The position numbers and the translations under genes were made by a program. A stretch of 64,000 nucleotides of DNA, from contig NZ_JACHOT010000005.1 in the NCBI RefSeq assembly GCF_014200015.1, positions 124,001-188,000 of the forward strand. Reading direction: 5' to 3'. Each line of letters starts with the position of its first letter. The stretch's first letter is position 1. This DNA comes from Aminobacter niigataensis (lineage in GTDB: Bacteria; Pseudomonadota; Alphaproteobacteria; Rhizobiales; Rhizobiaceae). The notes under the pieces were generated by a model. It did no database searches. It had not been told where the DNA came from and saw only the letters and a program-made list of their open reading frames with translations. This document shows, piece by piece, positions 44,184 to 52,185 of this stretch.

Positions 44184-44973
44184 GGCTGAGCGTCGCCGAT
44201 CCAAGATACGCCTCGATCACTGCGGGGTTGCGTTCGATCTCCTCCGCGGTTCCCTCGGCAAGCACTGATCCCTGGTGCATCACGGTAATGGTCCGGCAGA
44301 TGCGGCGGACGAATGCCATGTCGTGTTCGATGACCAGCACCGTGTGTTGGCCTGCAAGGTCGAGCAGCAACTCGGCCGTCTTGTCGGTTTCGGCCGAGGT
44401 CATCCCTGCGGCGGGCTCGTCGAGGAGGATGATCTTGGGGTCCTGGCTCAGGACCATTGCCAGTTCGAGCCATTGCAGTTGGCCGTGCGACAGTTCCGAT
44501 GCCTTGCGCTTCATCGAACCGAGCAAGCCGGTCCTTTCTGCGACGGCGATCTCCTTGTCGCTTGGACCTGATTTCACCCGATCGAACAGGTTCTGGAAGA
44601 CGCGGACGCGGCGGTTGCTGGCAACCTGCAGGTTTTCCAGCACGGTCATGTCCTTGAAAACCGTTGGCGTCTGGAATTTGCGACCAACGCCGCTCCTTGC
44701 AATGGCTGCCTCGCCGATGCCTGTAATGTTGCGGTCATGCAGCCAGATCTCGCCCTCGGACGGCAGCGTCTTGCCGCAAAGGAGGTCCAGCAAGGTCGAC
44801 TTGCCTGCACCGTTGGCGCCGATGATCACCCTGAGCTCGCCGTCGGCGATCGACAGATCGACGTCTCGTACCGCCGGAAATTCGTCGAACCTCACCGTCA
44901 GATTCTGCGTCCGCAGAATGGGCGCAGCCGATGCCAGTGCCGCAGATTGAGATGGCCTGTGAAGGGCATTCAT
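44176..44973 (-). CDS. urtD: Urea/amide ABC transporter, ATP-binding protein UrtD
   Basis: The second ATPase (LivG/UrtD group), 265 residues. Walker A is GANGAGKSTLLDLL, the signature region is ELSHGQLQWLELAMVL (degenerate LSGGQ: SHGQ, as is usual for UrtD), and Walker B is IILLDEPAAGMTSAE. It opens with a 25-residue N-terminal extension. It overlaps urtE by 8 bases and follows urtC by 3 bases. Confidence 0.93.
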   Translation of the reverse strand: MNALHRPSQSAALASAAPILRTQNLTVRFDEFPAVRDVDLSIADGELRVIIGANGAGKSTLLDLLCGKTLPSEGEIWLHDRNITGIGEAAIARSGVGRKFQTPTVFKDMTVLENLQVASNRRVRVFQNLFDRVKSGPSDKEIAVAERTGLLGSMKRKASELSHGQLQWLELAMVLSQDPKIILLDEPAAGMTSAETDKTAELLLDLAGQHTVLVIEHDMAFVRRICRTITVMHQGSVLAEGTAEEIERNPAVIEAYLGSATLSHA

Positions 44974-44976
44974 CGA

Positions 44977-46095
44977 TCATGCCTCCCTTGCGGACAGTTC
45001 GGCCTCGGCGAAGCGCTCGGCCTTGCCGGAGCGTTCGACCAAGGCCTTGAATATCCCGGCAATCCCGTTCGGCATGAACAGGACGACGAAGACAAAAAGC
45101 AGACCCAAAATGATCGGCCAGACCGGCTGGAAGGTCGCGCTTTCGCTGGCCAGGGAGCCGACGAAATTGACGATCAGAGCCCCGATACAGGCGCCGAGCA
45201 GCGATGCGCGGCCACCTGTCGCAGCCCAGATCACCATCGAGATGCTCAATGACGTCGCCATCAGCGACGGCGTGGCGAACTCGGAAGTCAGGGTGAACAG
45301 CATTCCCGCCAGGCCGGCGACACCGGCCGAAACGCAGAAGATGAAGAGCTTGTAGTTCTCGACGTCGTAGCCGAGGTAGCGGGCGCGCGCTTCGTCCTCG
45401 CGAATGGCCTTGAGTATCTGACCTATCCGCCCTGACAGCATGTAGCGTGCCAGGAGGATCACCGCGAGGAGCGTGAGCGCGACGGTGTAGTAGGCACTGG
45501 GGCCATAAGGGTCGAATTCAAAGCCGCCAATGTTCAGCAGCGCAAGGTTGGCGAGGCCGTTGAAGCCGCCGGTGAGCGGCTGGTTGTTGATGATCAGCAA
45601 CTGCCCGATCAAGGCGAAGGCCAGCGTGATGATGCTGACGTAGACGCCGGTCGTCCGTCGCTTGAACATAACATAGCCGATCGCGGCAGCCAAAATGCAC
45701 GGCACGACGATCCCAGCAATCATGCCGACCGTGATGGATCGAAATGGGATCCACAGGAACGAACCGGTGGTGACGCAACACAGATCTCGGACAGCATCCG
45801 GCTCCATGTTGAGAAGCATGAGTTGCGGTACCGGATTGTTTTCCGGCACGGCCAGGGTCAGCGACATCGCCAGCATGTAAGAGCCCATGCCGAAAAAAAG
45901 TCCCTGGCCGAGGCTCAGGATGCCGGCATAACCCCACGACATGCTGATGCCGATCGCGCAGATCGAATAGACAAGGTAGATCGCGACGCGGTTGGTCCAG
46001 AAGCTGTTGAGCACGAGCGGAAGCGCAAGCACAACGGCGAAGAACACTACGTATGCGACTATGGAAGCGGTGCGGTATGTCATGCGCTCGTCCAT
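44977..46095 (-). CDS. urtC: Urea/amide ABC transporter, permease UrtC
   Basis: An inner-membrane permease of the LivM/UrtC group, 372 residues, with about ten hydrophobic segments. GYAGILSLGQGLFFGMGSYMLAM near residue 55 and AIREDEARARYLGYDVENYKL near residue 240 are hallmarks. Two starts are possible, ATG at 46095 and at 46083. It lies 13 bases after urtB. The long loop at about 85-115 (PENNPVPQLMLLNMEPDAV) fits UrtC rather than LivM. Confidence 0.92.
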   Translation of the reverse strand: MDERMTYRTASIVAYVVFFAVVLALPLVLNSFWTNRVAIYLVYSICAIGISMSWGYAGILSLGQGLFFGMGSYMLAMSLTLAVPENNPVPQLMLLNMEPDAVRDLCCVTTGSFLWIPFRSITVGMIAGIVVPCILAAAIGYVMFKRRTTGVYVSIITLAFALIGQLLIINNQPLTGGFNGLANLALLNIGGFEFDPYGPSAYYTVALTLLAVILLARYMLSGRIGQILKAIREDEARARYLGYDVENYKLFIFCVSAGVAGLAGMLFTLTSEFATPSLMATSLSISMVIWAATGGRASLLGACIGALIVNFVGSLASESATFQPVWPIILGLLFVFVVLFMPNGIAGIFKALVERSGKAERFAEAELSAREA

Positions 46096-46108
46096 GTTGC
46101 AGCCAAGC

Positions 46109-46999
46109 TCAGCGGCTCTTGGTGACGAAGAGGCCCTGAGGCTTGAAGAGGAGAATAAGGATCACGACAGTGAACAGGACCGTTCGCCCGTAGACGTCGT
46201 TTGCCCAGGTGGCGACGAAGCTCTGGACTTCGCCGAGAATGCCTGCCGAGGCCATGGTGCCGAGCAGATGGCCAACGCCGCCGGCGACGACGACGAGAAA
46301 GGCATCGACGACATAAGGCGTTCCCATGTCGGGTGACACGGTCTTGAAACCCGACACCAGCACGCCCGCAATGCCCGCAAGTCCGGACCCATAGGCGAAC
46401 GCCAGCATATTGACGCGCTTGTCGTTGATACCGCAGGCGGCCGCTGTATTCCTGGCAACCGAAACGGCTCGAAGCTGGCTGCCGAAACGCGTCTTGAAGA
46501 TCAGCAACCAACTGATGGCGCCCAGTGCCAGGGCGGCCACGAACACGAAGGCCCGATAGACCGGTATGTTAGCGCCGAAAACACGTATGGCCTGCTGCAG
46601 TTCCGCGGGAACCGGGACGTTCTGAAGGTCCGAGCCGAGGCCGTCGATCTCGATGCCGAAGAGCCCGAGCCCAAAGTGAATGCGGATGAGCTGCTGCAGT
46701 ATGAGCGCGATGCCCCATGTCGCCAGCAAGGTATCGAGCAGCCGCCCGTAGAGCCTGCGAACGACAGTTCGCTCGATGATCAGCCCAAAGGTCGCCGTCA
46801 CCAGAAACGCCAGCGGCAGGCAGAGATAGATGTTGAAGCCAAGGTGCTTGGTCGCCAGGACCGTGGTGTAGGCCCCGATCATCACCATCTCGCCATGGGC
46901 CAGATTGATGACGTTCATGGTGCCGTAGATAATCGCCAGGCCAAGGGCGACCATGAAAAGTATCGATGCGATACTCAAGCCAATGACAAATGTTTCCAT
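46109..46999 (-). CDS. urtB: Urea/amide ABC transporter, permease UrtB
   Basis: An inner-membrane permease of the LivH/UrtB group, 296 residues. VALGLAIIYGTMNVINLAHGEMVMIGAY near the N-terminus and VSGFKTVSPDMGTPYVVDAF near residue 215 are typical of UrtB. About eight hydrophobic segments are seen. A strong hairpin lies in the 75-base gap after urtA. It does not carry the long periplasmic N-terminal domain of cyanobacterial UrtB. Confidence 0.92.
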   Translation of the reverse strand: METFVIGLSIASILFMVALGLAIIYGTMNVINLAHGEMVMIGAYTTVLATKHLGFNIYLCLPLAFLVTATFGLIIERTVVRRLYGRLLDTLLATWGIALILQQLIRIHFGLGLFGIEIDGLGSDLQNVPVPAELQQAIRVFGANIPVYRAFVFVAALALGAISWLLIFKTRFGSQLRAVSVARNTAAACGINDKRVNMLAFAYGSGLAGIAGVLVSGFKTVSPDMGTPYVVDAFLVVVAGGVGHLLGTMASAGILGEVQSFVATWANDVYGRTVLFTVVILILLFKPQGLFVTKSR

Positions 47000-47030
47000 G
47001 CCGCTTTCATCCGCGTCTGTCGAGGGATCG

Positions 47031-47056
47031 TGCCGGCGCGAGCATCCGCGCCGGCA
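47031..47056 (-). promoter_or_regulatory. Intercistronic hairpin between urtA and urtB
   Basis: A perfect 10-base inverted repeat (TGCCGGCGCG at 47031-47040 with CGCGCCGGCA at 47047-47056) and a 6-base loop lies between urtA and urtB, without a T-run. It is placed like the frcB-frcC hairpin and probably protects the binding-protein message. On the minus strand its loop reads GATGCT, so it does not satisfy the ANTAR rule (A at position 1). Confidence 0.6.
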
Positions 47057-47074
47057 AAGCTGGCTGATCGGGGA

Positions 47075-48322
47075 CTAGAGCGTCGCCCCGCTTGTCGCGC
47101 AGACCCGCTTCTCTGCCGTCTCGCCGACGCTCGAGTAAGGCAGCGGCACAAGCGGCTCGGCGTACTGATCGACAACGTCGAGCAGGCCGTCGGCACGGGT
47201 CTTGCCGATGCGCGGCGTCAGGTAGCTGTGCAGGTTGTCGGGATCGACCGTGACCTTGCCCTGCGGCGCGTCGAAGGACAGGCCGCCAACACTGGCAACA
47301 ATGGCCTCCGGCGCGAGATCGCCGGCTTTTTCTGCTGCCATTGCCCACATGTTGACGCCGATATACACCGCCTCCATCGCCGCGTGGGTCACAGCGTCAG
47401 CTCCGGCATAGGCCTTGAATGCCTCGACGAAAACCTTGTTCTGCGGCGTGTCGACGGTCTGGAAATAGGGTAGCGAAACGTAGCTTCCCAGCGCGTATTC
47501 AGGACCCATCGCCTTGATCTCGACTTCGGTTGTCGTCGAAGAACACAAGGGGAGCTTGTCGAAATCGTAGCCCTGGTTGCGCAGTTCCCGGTAGAAGGCA
47601 ACGATGGAGTCGCCCACGACGTTGGAGAAGATGACGTCTGCGCCGCTCGAGCCGATCTTTGATACCATCGACGCCCATTCGGTATGCCCGAGCGGGAGGT
47701 ACTCGTCGCCGACAACCTCCATGCCGATCCTTTCGCAGATCGTCTTCGAGGTCTTTGCCATCCCGCGGGGAAAGGCATAGTCGGAGCCGACGATGAAGAC
47801 CTTGTTCTTGCCGAGGCTCTTTTTCAGCCACGGCAGGGAATTTTCCAGCTGCTGGTTGGGCACTGCCGAGCCGGCGTAGAGCACGTTTTTGGAACACTCC
47901 TCGCCCTCGTACCAGGTCGGCCAGACCAGCAGTCCCTTGCGCCGCTCCACCACCGGCAGGACAGCCTTGCGGCTGGCTGTGGTGTAACAGCCGAAGATCA
48001 CCGGAACCTGGTCCTCGATCGTGAGCTTGCGCGCCTTTTCGCTGTATATGCGCGGCTCGGATGCAGGGTCTTCGATGATTGCACGCAGCTGGCGGCCAAG
48101 AACGCCACCCCTGGCGTTGATTTCGGCAATCGCCATCTGGGCGCACTGGTTCATCGATTTCTCGACGATCGCCGTGGTGCCCGTCAGCGAATACATGATG
48201 CCGACAGGAATCTCATTTGCCGCCCAGGCTTTGCCCCCGAGTCGCAGGATTGCCGGAGCTGCCAGTCCGACAGCCGCAAGACCCGATGCTTTAAGAAACG
48301 TACGTCGATCTTGGTTCTTCAT
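47075..48322 (-). CDS. urtA: Urea/short-chain-amide ABC transporter, substrate-binding protein
   Basis: A periplasmic binding protein of 415 residues. A twin-arginine signal is present (QDRRTFLKASGLAAVGLAAP, with the RR at residues 6-7, ending near AWAANE), so it is probably exported folded. The rest is a type I periplasmic fold (IPVGIMYSLTGTTAIVEKSM, VIFGCYTTASRKAVLPVVER, WPTWYEGEECSKNVLYAGSA) of the UrtA/FmdD group; either urea or short amides could be bound. The start follows AGGAGGAACA. Upstream lies a 481-base leader with a terminator and an ANTAR-type hairpin. Confidence 0.9.
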   Translation of the reverse strand: MKNQDRRTFLKASGLAAVGLAAPAILRLGGKAWAANEIPVGIMYSLTGTTAIVEKSMNQCAQMAIAEINARGGVLGRQLRAIIEDPASEPRIYSEKARKLTIEDQVPVIFGCYTTASRKAVLPVVERRKGLLVWPTWYEGEECSKNVLYAGSAVPNQQLENSLPWLKKSLGKNKVFIVGSDYAFPRGMAKTSKTICERIGMEVVGDEYLPLGHTEWASMVSKIGSSGADVIFSNVVGDSIVAFYRELRNQGYDFDKLPLCSSTTTEVEIKAMGPEYALGSYVSLPYFQTVDTPQNKVFVEAFKAYAGADAVTHAAMEAVYIGVNMWAMAAEKAGDLAPEAIVASVGGLSFDAPQGKVTVDPDNLHSYLTPRIGKTRADGLLDVVDQYAEPLVPLPYSSVGETAEKRVCATSGATL

Positions 48323-48685
48323 TGTTCCTCCTGTTCGCCTCTATGTGCGATTTATTTTTAGGAAGCCGCCCCATTCGCGGCCGTGCAGAACGTGTACTAG
48401 AACGATGTGACCATAAACTTTTATTCAGTATCCTTTTTCGCTCTCCTTTTTCTGCAAAAATACATTTAACAATTTCACTCAAACTTTGGAGGAGTGTACT
48501 TAGCTTCTTCGTTTTTATTATTTGACGTTACGATCAAAACGCAGATGCCCTCCCCTTTTTGGACAGCCTAAATTTGGCCAAAGCAATCCCGCGCACGCGT
48601 TCGCACGCGCTAGCCAATGAGCGTCGGTAATCGCTGCAATCTGGACCAACGGCTGCCAACAGCCCTGTCGGGAACAGCCGAAAAC
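48323..48685. other. Long AT-rich 5' leader of urtA, no gene seen
   Basis: About 360 bases between the urtA start and the terminator hairpin. On both strands only short frames without ribosome binding sites occur. The part at 48400-48540 is notably AT-rich, in contrast to the rest of the window, and could hold an additional promoter for urtA. No repeat or second strong terminator was found. Confidence 0.5.
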
Positions 48686-48721
48686 AAAAAAACCCGCCAA
48701 CTCCGTTAGGAGTTTTGCGGG
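48686..48721 (-). terminator. Intrinsic terminator in the amiR-urtA leader
   Basis: On the minus strand, CCCGC (48721-48717) and GCGGG (48697-48693) enclose an inner stem AACTCC/GGAGTT with loop TAAC, followed by seven T residues (48692-48686). This is a textbook terminator placed after amiR and before urtA. It must be overridden for urtA-E to be expressed from the amiC promoter. Confidence 0.85.
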
Positions 48722-48761
48722 CTACACAGCCTGTCGGTGCTGACGACCTTGTCTCGCACCG
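48720..48761 (-). promoter_or_regulatory. Candidate ANTAR antitermination target (two hairpins) before the terminator
   Basis: Hairpin P1 (48761-48735, minus): CGGTGC and GCACCG enclose GAC-AAGGTC-GTC, a hexaloop with A at position 1 and G at position 4, the known ANTAR recognition rule. Hairpin P2 (48731-48720): GGC-TGTGTA-GCC, a hexaloop with G at position 4 but T at position 1. P2 shares two bases with the 5' arm of the terminator, so P2 and the terminator compete. AmiR, encoded just upstream, would stabilise P1-P2 and permit read-through. Confidence 0.65.
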
Positions 48762-48803
48762 TATCGACGCTCAGGCTTCACCCGGCGTCAATTATTTTTC
48801 ATT

Positions 48804-49412
48804 CTAGTCACGCATCTCTTTGAAGGTCAATAGCTCATGTGCATTGATGATCGCGCTCGCCAGATCGTCCATCGGAACGCGCTTTGCCATCGCCTGCCGA
48901 CGAATGTTTTCGTAGGCGTCATGCTCGGTAAGCCCTTGTGTTTCCATCAAAATACTCTTGGCCCGCAGGATCCGGTTGTTTCCGGCCAGCTTTCGCTCGA
49001 GCTTGCGGATTCGCTTGCCCGCATTCTGCCGTTCGAGCCAGAGAGCGCGCGCGATCGTCAGATTGGTCAGCAAACCAAATGGGCGGATCGGCCGCTCGAT
49101 GACTGCCAGCGCACCGCACTCCAGGACCACCTGAAGTGTACTTGGGTCTTCGTAAGTGACCACCGCCACAAGGGCGGGGTCGGACGGCTGCACCGGGCGA
49201 AACAGGCGCAGGATCTTTTCCCGGTTCTCCTGCTCGATCGAGACCAGGACCACCACCGCGGTCGGGCTTATCGCATCCGGCAGCGGCCACGTTGTTTCAC
49301 AGCTGCAGCCAATACGCCGTAGGTGCTCGACCAACGCCAATCCCTCCGGATCTGGCGGATGGATGACTTGAACGCGCAAGCCTTTCAGGTCCTGGAGTAT
49401 CCTGGTTGGCAC
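48804..49412 (-). CDS. amiR: ANTAR-domain transcription antiterminator AmiR
   Basis: An RNA-binding antiterminator, 202 residues. The N-terminal pseudo-receiver (LKGLRVQVIHPPDPEGLALV, RRIGCSCETTWPLPDA) resembles P. aeruginosa AmiR, including the absence of a phospho-acceptor aspartate site. A coiled coil follows at about 125-150 (AGKRIRKLERKLAGNNRI), then a C-terminal ANTAR bundle (AKSILMETQGLTEHDAYENI, RRQAMAKRVPMDDLA). The start is a GTG at 49412, 13 bases after the amiC stop, with a weak ribosome binding site, suggesting coupling to amiC. The target hairpins lie immediately downstream. Confidence 0.92.
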   Translation of the reverse strand: MPTRILQDLKGLRVQVIHPPDPEGLALVEHLRRIGCSCETTWPLPDAISPTAVVVLVSIEQENREKILRLFRPVQPSDPALVAVVTYEDPSTLQVVLECGALAVIERPIRPFGLLTNLTIARALWLERQNAGKRIRKLERKLAGNNRILRAKSILMETQGLTEHDAYENIRRQAMAKRVPMDDLASAIINAHELLTFKEMRD

Positions 49413-49425
49413 CGAAAACGATCCG

Positions 49426-50580
49426 CTATGCTTTGCGTTTCAGTTGATGTGGCTTGTTCATCCAATCATCAAATGACGCGGTGACAAAGTAAGGATCCGG
49501 CCTGACTCTCGTTTCGGATTGCCAGATGACGTCGAACTTGCCTTCCGAATTGACCCGCCCAATCCGCGACCAGAGTTCCGTATGATGATTGTCGGGGTCA
49601 ATCCGTATGCGGCCTTGCGGTGCATCGAATTCCAGCCCGGCCAAGTGTTTGGCCAAAGCCTCCGGCTCATCCGTGCCGGCCAGTTCCAGAGCCTTGGCGT
49701 AGAGATGTACCTGGAAATAGGCGGCCTCGGCACCTGCCGTGACAGGAGCATTGGGGCCAAAACGTTTCTTGTAGGCGGAAACAAACCGCTGCGCCTGTGG
49801 CGTGTCCAGAGTTTCGAAGAACGACGCCGAAGTCAGATGCCCGGCTGCAACCTCGGGCGCCATCTCGGCAACTTCAGCTTCGGTTGTCGTCAGGCTGGCG
49901 ATCGGCATGGTTTCGGCGTCGAAGCCGGCGTCCTTGTAGGCCTCGTAGAGCATAACCGCGCCGGTGCCGACGACCGTCGACACCACGATGTCCGGCTTCA
50001 GCTTCTTGATCTGCTTGATGACCCGGTCGAAATCCTTGCGGTTGGCTTCGACAGGGACGTAGATCTCATCGAGAATGGTCCCGTTGGCTCTCGTCACAAG
50101 ATCCATGACGACACGATTGTACTCGTAGGGGAACACATAATTCGAGCCGACCAGGAGGAAGCGCTTGCCGTAATTCTCTATCAGATACCGCGCGAGCTGG
50201 ACCGCATTCTGGTTCGACGACGAACCCGTATAGAAACAGCGTGTCGAGTACTCGAACCCCTCGTAGAAAGTTGGGTAGAACAGCATTCCCCGGTAGGATT
50301 CTATTTCCGGAAGGACGGCTTTTCTTGCCGATGACATATAGCATCCGAAAATGATCTTGATGCCATCCTCGGCGAGAAGGCGAACGGCGAGTTCCTGGTA
50401 CTTCTTGGCAGAACATTCCGGGTCATAAAAAACAGGCTTGATCAGTCGCCCCCGAACGCCGCCTGCTGCGTTGATCTCTTCTGTTGCCAGGCGTGTCGCG
50501 TTCGCTTCCGCCATCTCGGCCGCAGCAGTGACCCCGCTGCTGGAAAACAAGACGCCAATACGCCAGTCGACATTTGCCAT
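49426..50580 (-). CDS. amiC: Amide/urea sensor protein AmiC
   Basis: A cytoplasmic ligand sensor with a periplasmic-binding fold, 384 residues and no signal peptide (MANVDWRIGVLFSSSGVTAA). It resembles P. aeruginosa AmiC in length and in segments such as FGCYMSSARKAVLPEIE, FYPTFYEGFEYSTRCFYTGS, VSTVVGTGAVMLYEAY and IASLTTTEAEVAEMAPEV. In that system AmiC holds AmiR inactive until an amide is bound. The ligand here could be an amide, urea or a related compound. It starts a transcription unit 255 bases downstream of the GcvT-like gene and is followed by amiR. Confidence 0.92.
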   Translation of the reverse strand: MANVDWRIGVLFSSSGVTAAAEMAEANATRLATEEINAAGGVRGRLIKPVFYDPECSAKKYQELAVRLLAEDGIKIIFGCYMSSARKAVLPEIESYRGMLFYPTFYEGFEYSTRCFYTGSSSNQNAVQLARYLIENYGKRFLLVGSNYVFPYEYNRVVMDLVTRANGTILDEIYVPVEANRKDFDRVIKQIKKLKPDIVVSTVVGTGAVMLYEAYKDAGFDAETMPIASLTTTEAEVAEMAPEVAAGHLTSASFFETLDTPQAQRFVSAYKKRFGPNAPVTAGAEAAYFQVHLYAKALELAGTDEPEALAKHLAGLEFDAPQGRIRIDPDNHHTELWSRIGRVNSEGKFDVIWQSETRVRPDPYFVTASFDDWMNKPHQLKRKA

Positions 50581-50835
50581 GCGATCTATGCCACCTATTG
50601 AGCAGGTCGAAACAAAGTACTCCGGTCATCAGCGTGAGCCGGACAGATTCTGCTTGGGGAGATTTGGGAAACGCCACTGTTTCCGGTGCCATAGAAATAT
50701 CCTGCCGGCCGAAGAAAGGCAACGCGCCTGAACAGCATTACGTATCAGGACCGTCACTCCGTCCGCAGGGGAGACCCGCCCGAGATTGCCAGCGTTGCCG
50801 GCATCAGGCTGATCGATCCCCCGCTACTTCGGATA

Positions 50836-51969
50836 TTACCCCTTTGCGGTCCGCTTTTTCTTTTCCGGATCGTCAAAGGTCAGCGTGTGGGCAACTGCGT
50901 TGGCCCGCAGCGACTTGCCGCGGACTTCCAGCTTGACGCCTTGCCTGGCATAAGGCACATCGAGACGGGCGATCGCCATCGATCGCCTGGTCAGCTTCGA
51001 ATAGGACGGGCAGGTGATGACGCCGACCTTCTTGCCGTCGGCCCAGACCTCGTCGCCGAGATCGGCCATCTTGTCGCCTTCAATCAGCATGCCGAAGATC
51101 TTGAAGCGCTCGTTGCCCTTCTGGCGATAATGCTCTTCCGCACCCCGGAAGCCGGTCTTGCCAGGCGATACCGTGAAGTCGAGGCCGAGTTCCCACAGGC
51201 TGTCACCGACGGGCTGGCCCGGGATCGGGTACATCTGCGAATTGTCGTAGGGATAAAACAGCAGGTAGCTCTCGACGCGCAGCAGGTCGAGCGTGCTGAA
51301 GCAGCATGGGATGATGCCCATATCCTTGCCTTCGGAAAGGATCGTGTCCCAGACCAGCCGCGCATCCTGGCCGCGCACGAAGATCTCGTAGCCGCGCTCG
51401 CCGGTGTAGCCCGTTCGCGAGATCGTCACCGGGGCGCCGAACAGTGTCGTGTGGATGTGGTGGAAATAATTGAGGTCGCGGATTCCGGGCACATGCTTGG
51501 CCAGGAAATCGACCGCCACCGGCCCCTGCAGCGATAGATCGTGAAGATCGTCGTCGAACAGCACGGCACAATTGCGCCCGGCCGCCTGCTTGATGATCTC
51601 TTCATGCGCGGTGCCGGTTCCGCTGACCAGCATCCAGGAATTGGGTCCATTGCGATAGAGCACGCAATCATCGGTCAGGTGGCCGCGCTCGTTGAGGATC
51701 GCGGCATAGACCGAACGGCCCGGCTGGATCTTGGCCACGCTGCGCGTCGTGATGTACTCGAGGATCGCAATCGCGTGCGGCCCGATCAGGTGCATCTTCC
51801 GCAATCCCGAGACGTCCATCAGCCCGGCCTTGGTGCGGATCGCGACGTGCTGGTCAAACGGATCGGCGTCGTAGGTCCAGGCAGTTCCCATGCCGCTCCA
51901 ATCCTCGAGATTGGAGCCCAGTGCGCGATGGCGGTCGCCGAGGGCGGTAAAGCGCCAGCTCAAAGTCAT
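50836..51969 (-). CDS. GcvT-like aminomethyltransferase-family protein
   Basis: A tetrahydrofolate-dependent transferase-like protein of 377 residues. The GcvT fold is shown by RTKAGLMDVSGLRKMHLIGP, ILNERGHLTDDCVLYR, ISRTGYTGERGYEIFVRG and the C-terminal beta-barrel (KMADLGDEVWADGKKVGVIT). No gcvH or gcvP lies nearby. The family also includes demethylases such as DmdA and LigM, so a role in moving a one-carbon group from an N-methylated substrate or product is possible. The gene follows the second HupE gene after a hairpin-rich gap, in the same orientation. Confidence 0.82.
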   Translation of the reverse strand: MTLSWRFTALGDRHRALGSNLEDWSGMGTAWTYDADPFDQHVAIRTKAGLMDVSGLRKMHLIGPHAIAILEYITTRSVAKIQPGRSVYAAILNERGHLTDDCVLYRNGPNSWMLVSGTGTAHEEIIKQAAGRNCAVLFDDDLHDLSLQGPVAVDFLAKHVPGIRDLNYFHHIHTTLFGAPVTISRTGYTGERGYEIFVRGQDARLVWDTILSEGKDMGIIPCCFSTLDLLRVESYLLFYPYDNSQMYPIPGQPVGDSLWELGLDFTVSPGKTGFRGAEEHYRQKGNERFKIFGMLIEGDKMADLGDEVWADGKKVGVITCPSYSKLTRRSMAIARLDVPYARQGVKLEVRGKSLRANAVAHTLTFDDPEKKKRTAKG

Positions 51970-52107
51970 CTTGTTCCTCCGGTCATTTTGGCAAACAGGT
52001 TTCGTGCCGGCGTCGCTTCGCGCGCCAGGGAGCTCATTCGTTCGTCGCTTCGCAGAGAATGCGACAGATCAGGATACGGAGGTTTCAGCCGTGTGGCCGA
52101 AGAGATG

Positions 52108-52135
52108 GGCCTGAGCGCCCTCCAACGCTCAGGCC
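52108..52135 (-). terminator. Hairpin between the HupE-like and GcvT-like genes
   Basis: A perfect 10-base stem (GGCCTGAGCG at 52108-52117 with CGCTCAGGCC at 52126-52135) with an 8-base loop. A second 7-base stem (GGCGGAG/CTCCGCC at 52137-52143 and 52159-52165) is next to it. Neither has a T-run on the minus strand, so partial termination or mRNA protection is more likely than full termination. Confidence 0.45.
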
Positions 52136-52185
52136 GGGCGGAGGCGGCTGGGCGCCGACTCCGCCAATCGCCTGGTTCGACCCGA

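Noticed and set aside
50581-50835. Sigma-54 promoter upstream of amiC
   Set aside because: No convincing TGGCAC-N5-TTGCA pattern on the minus strand was found by eye.
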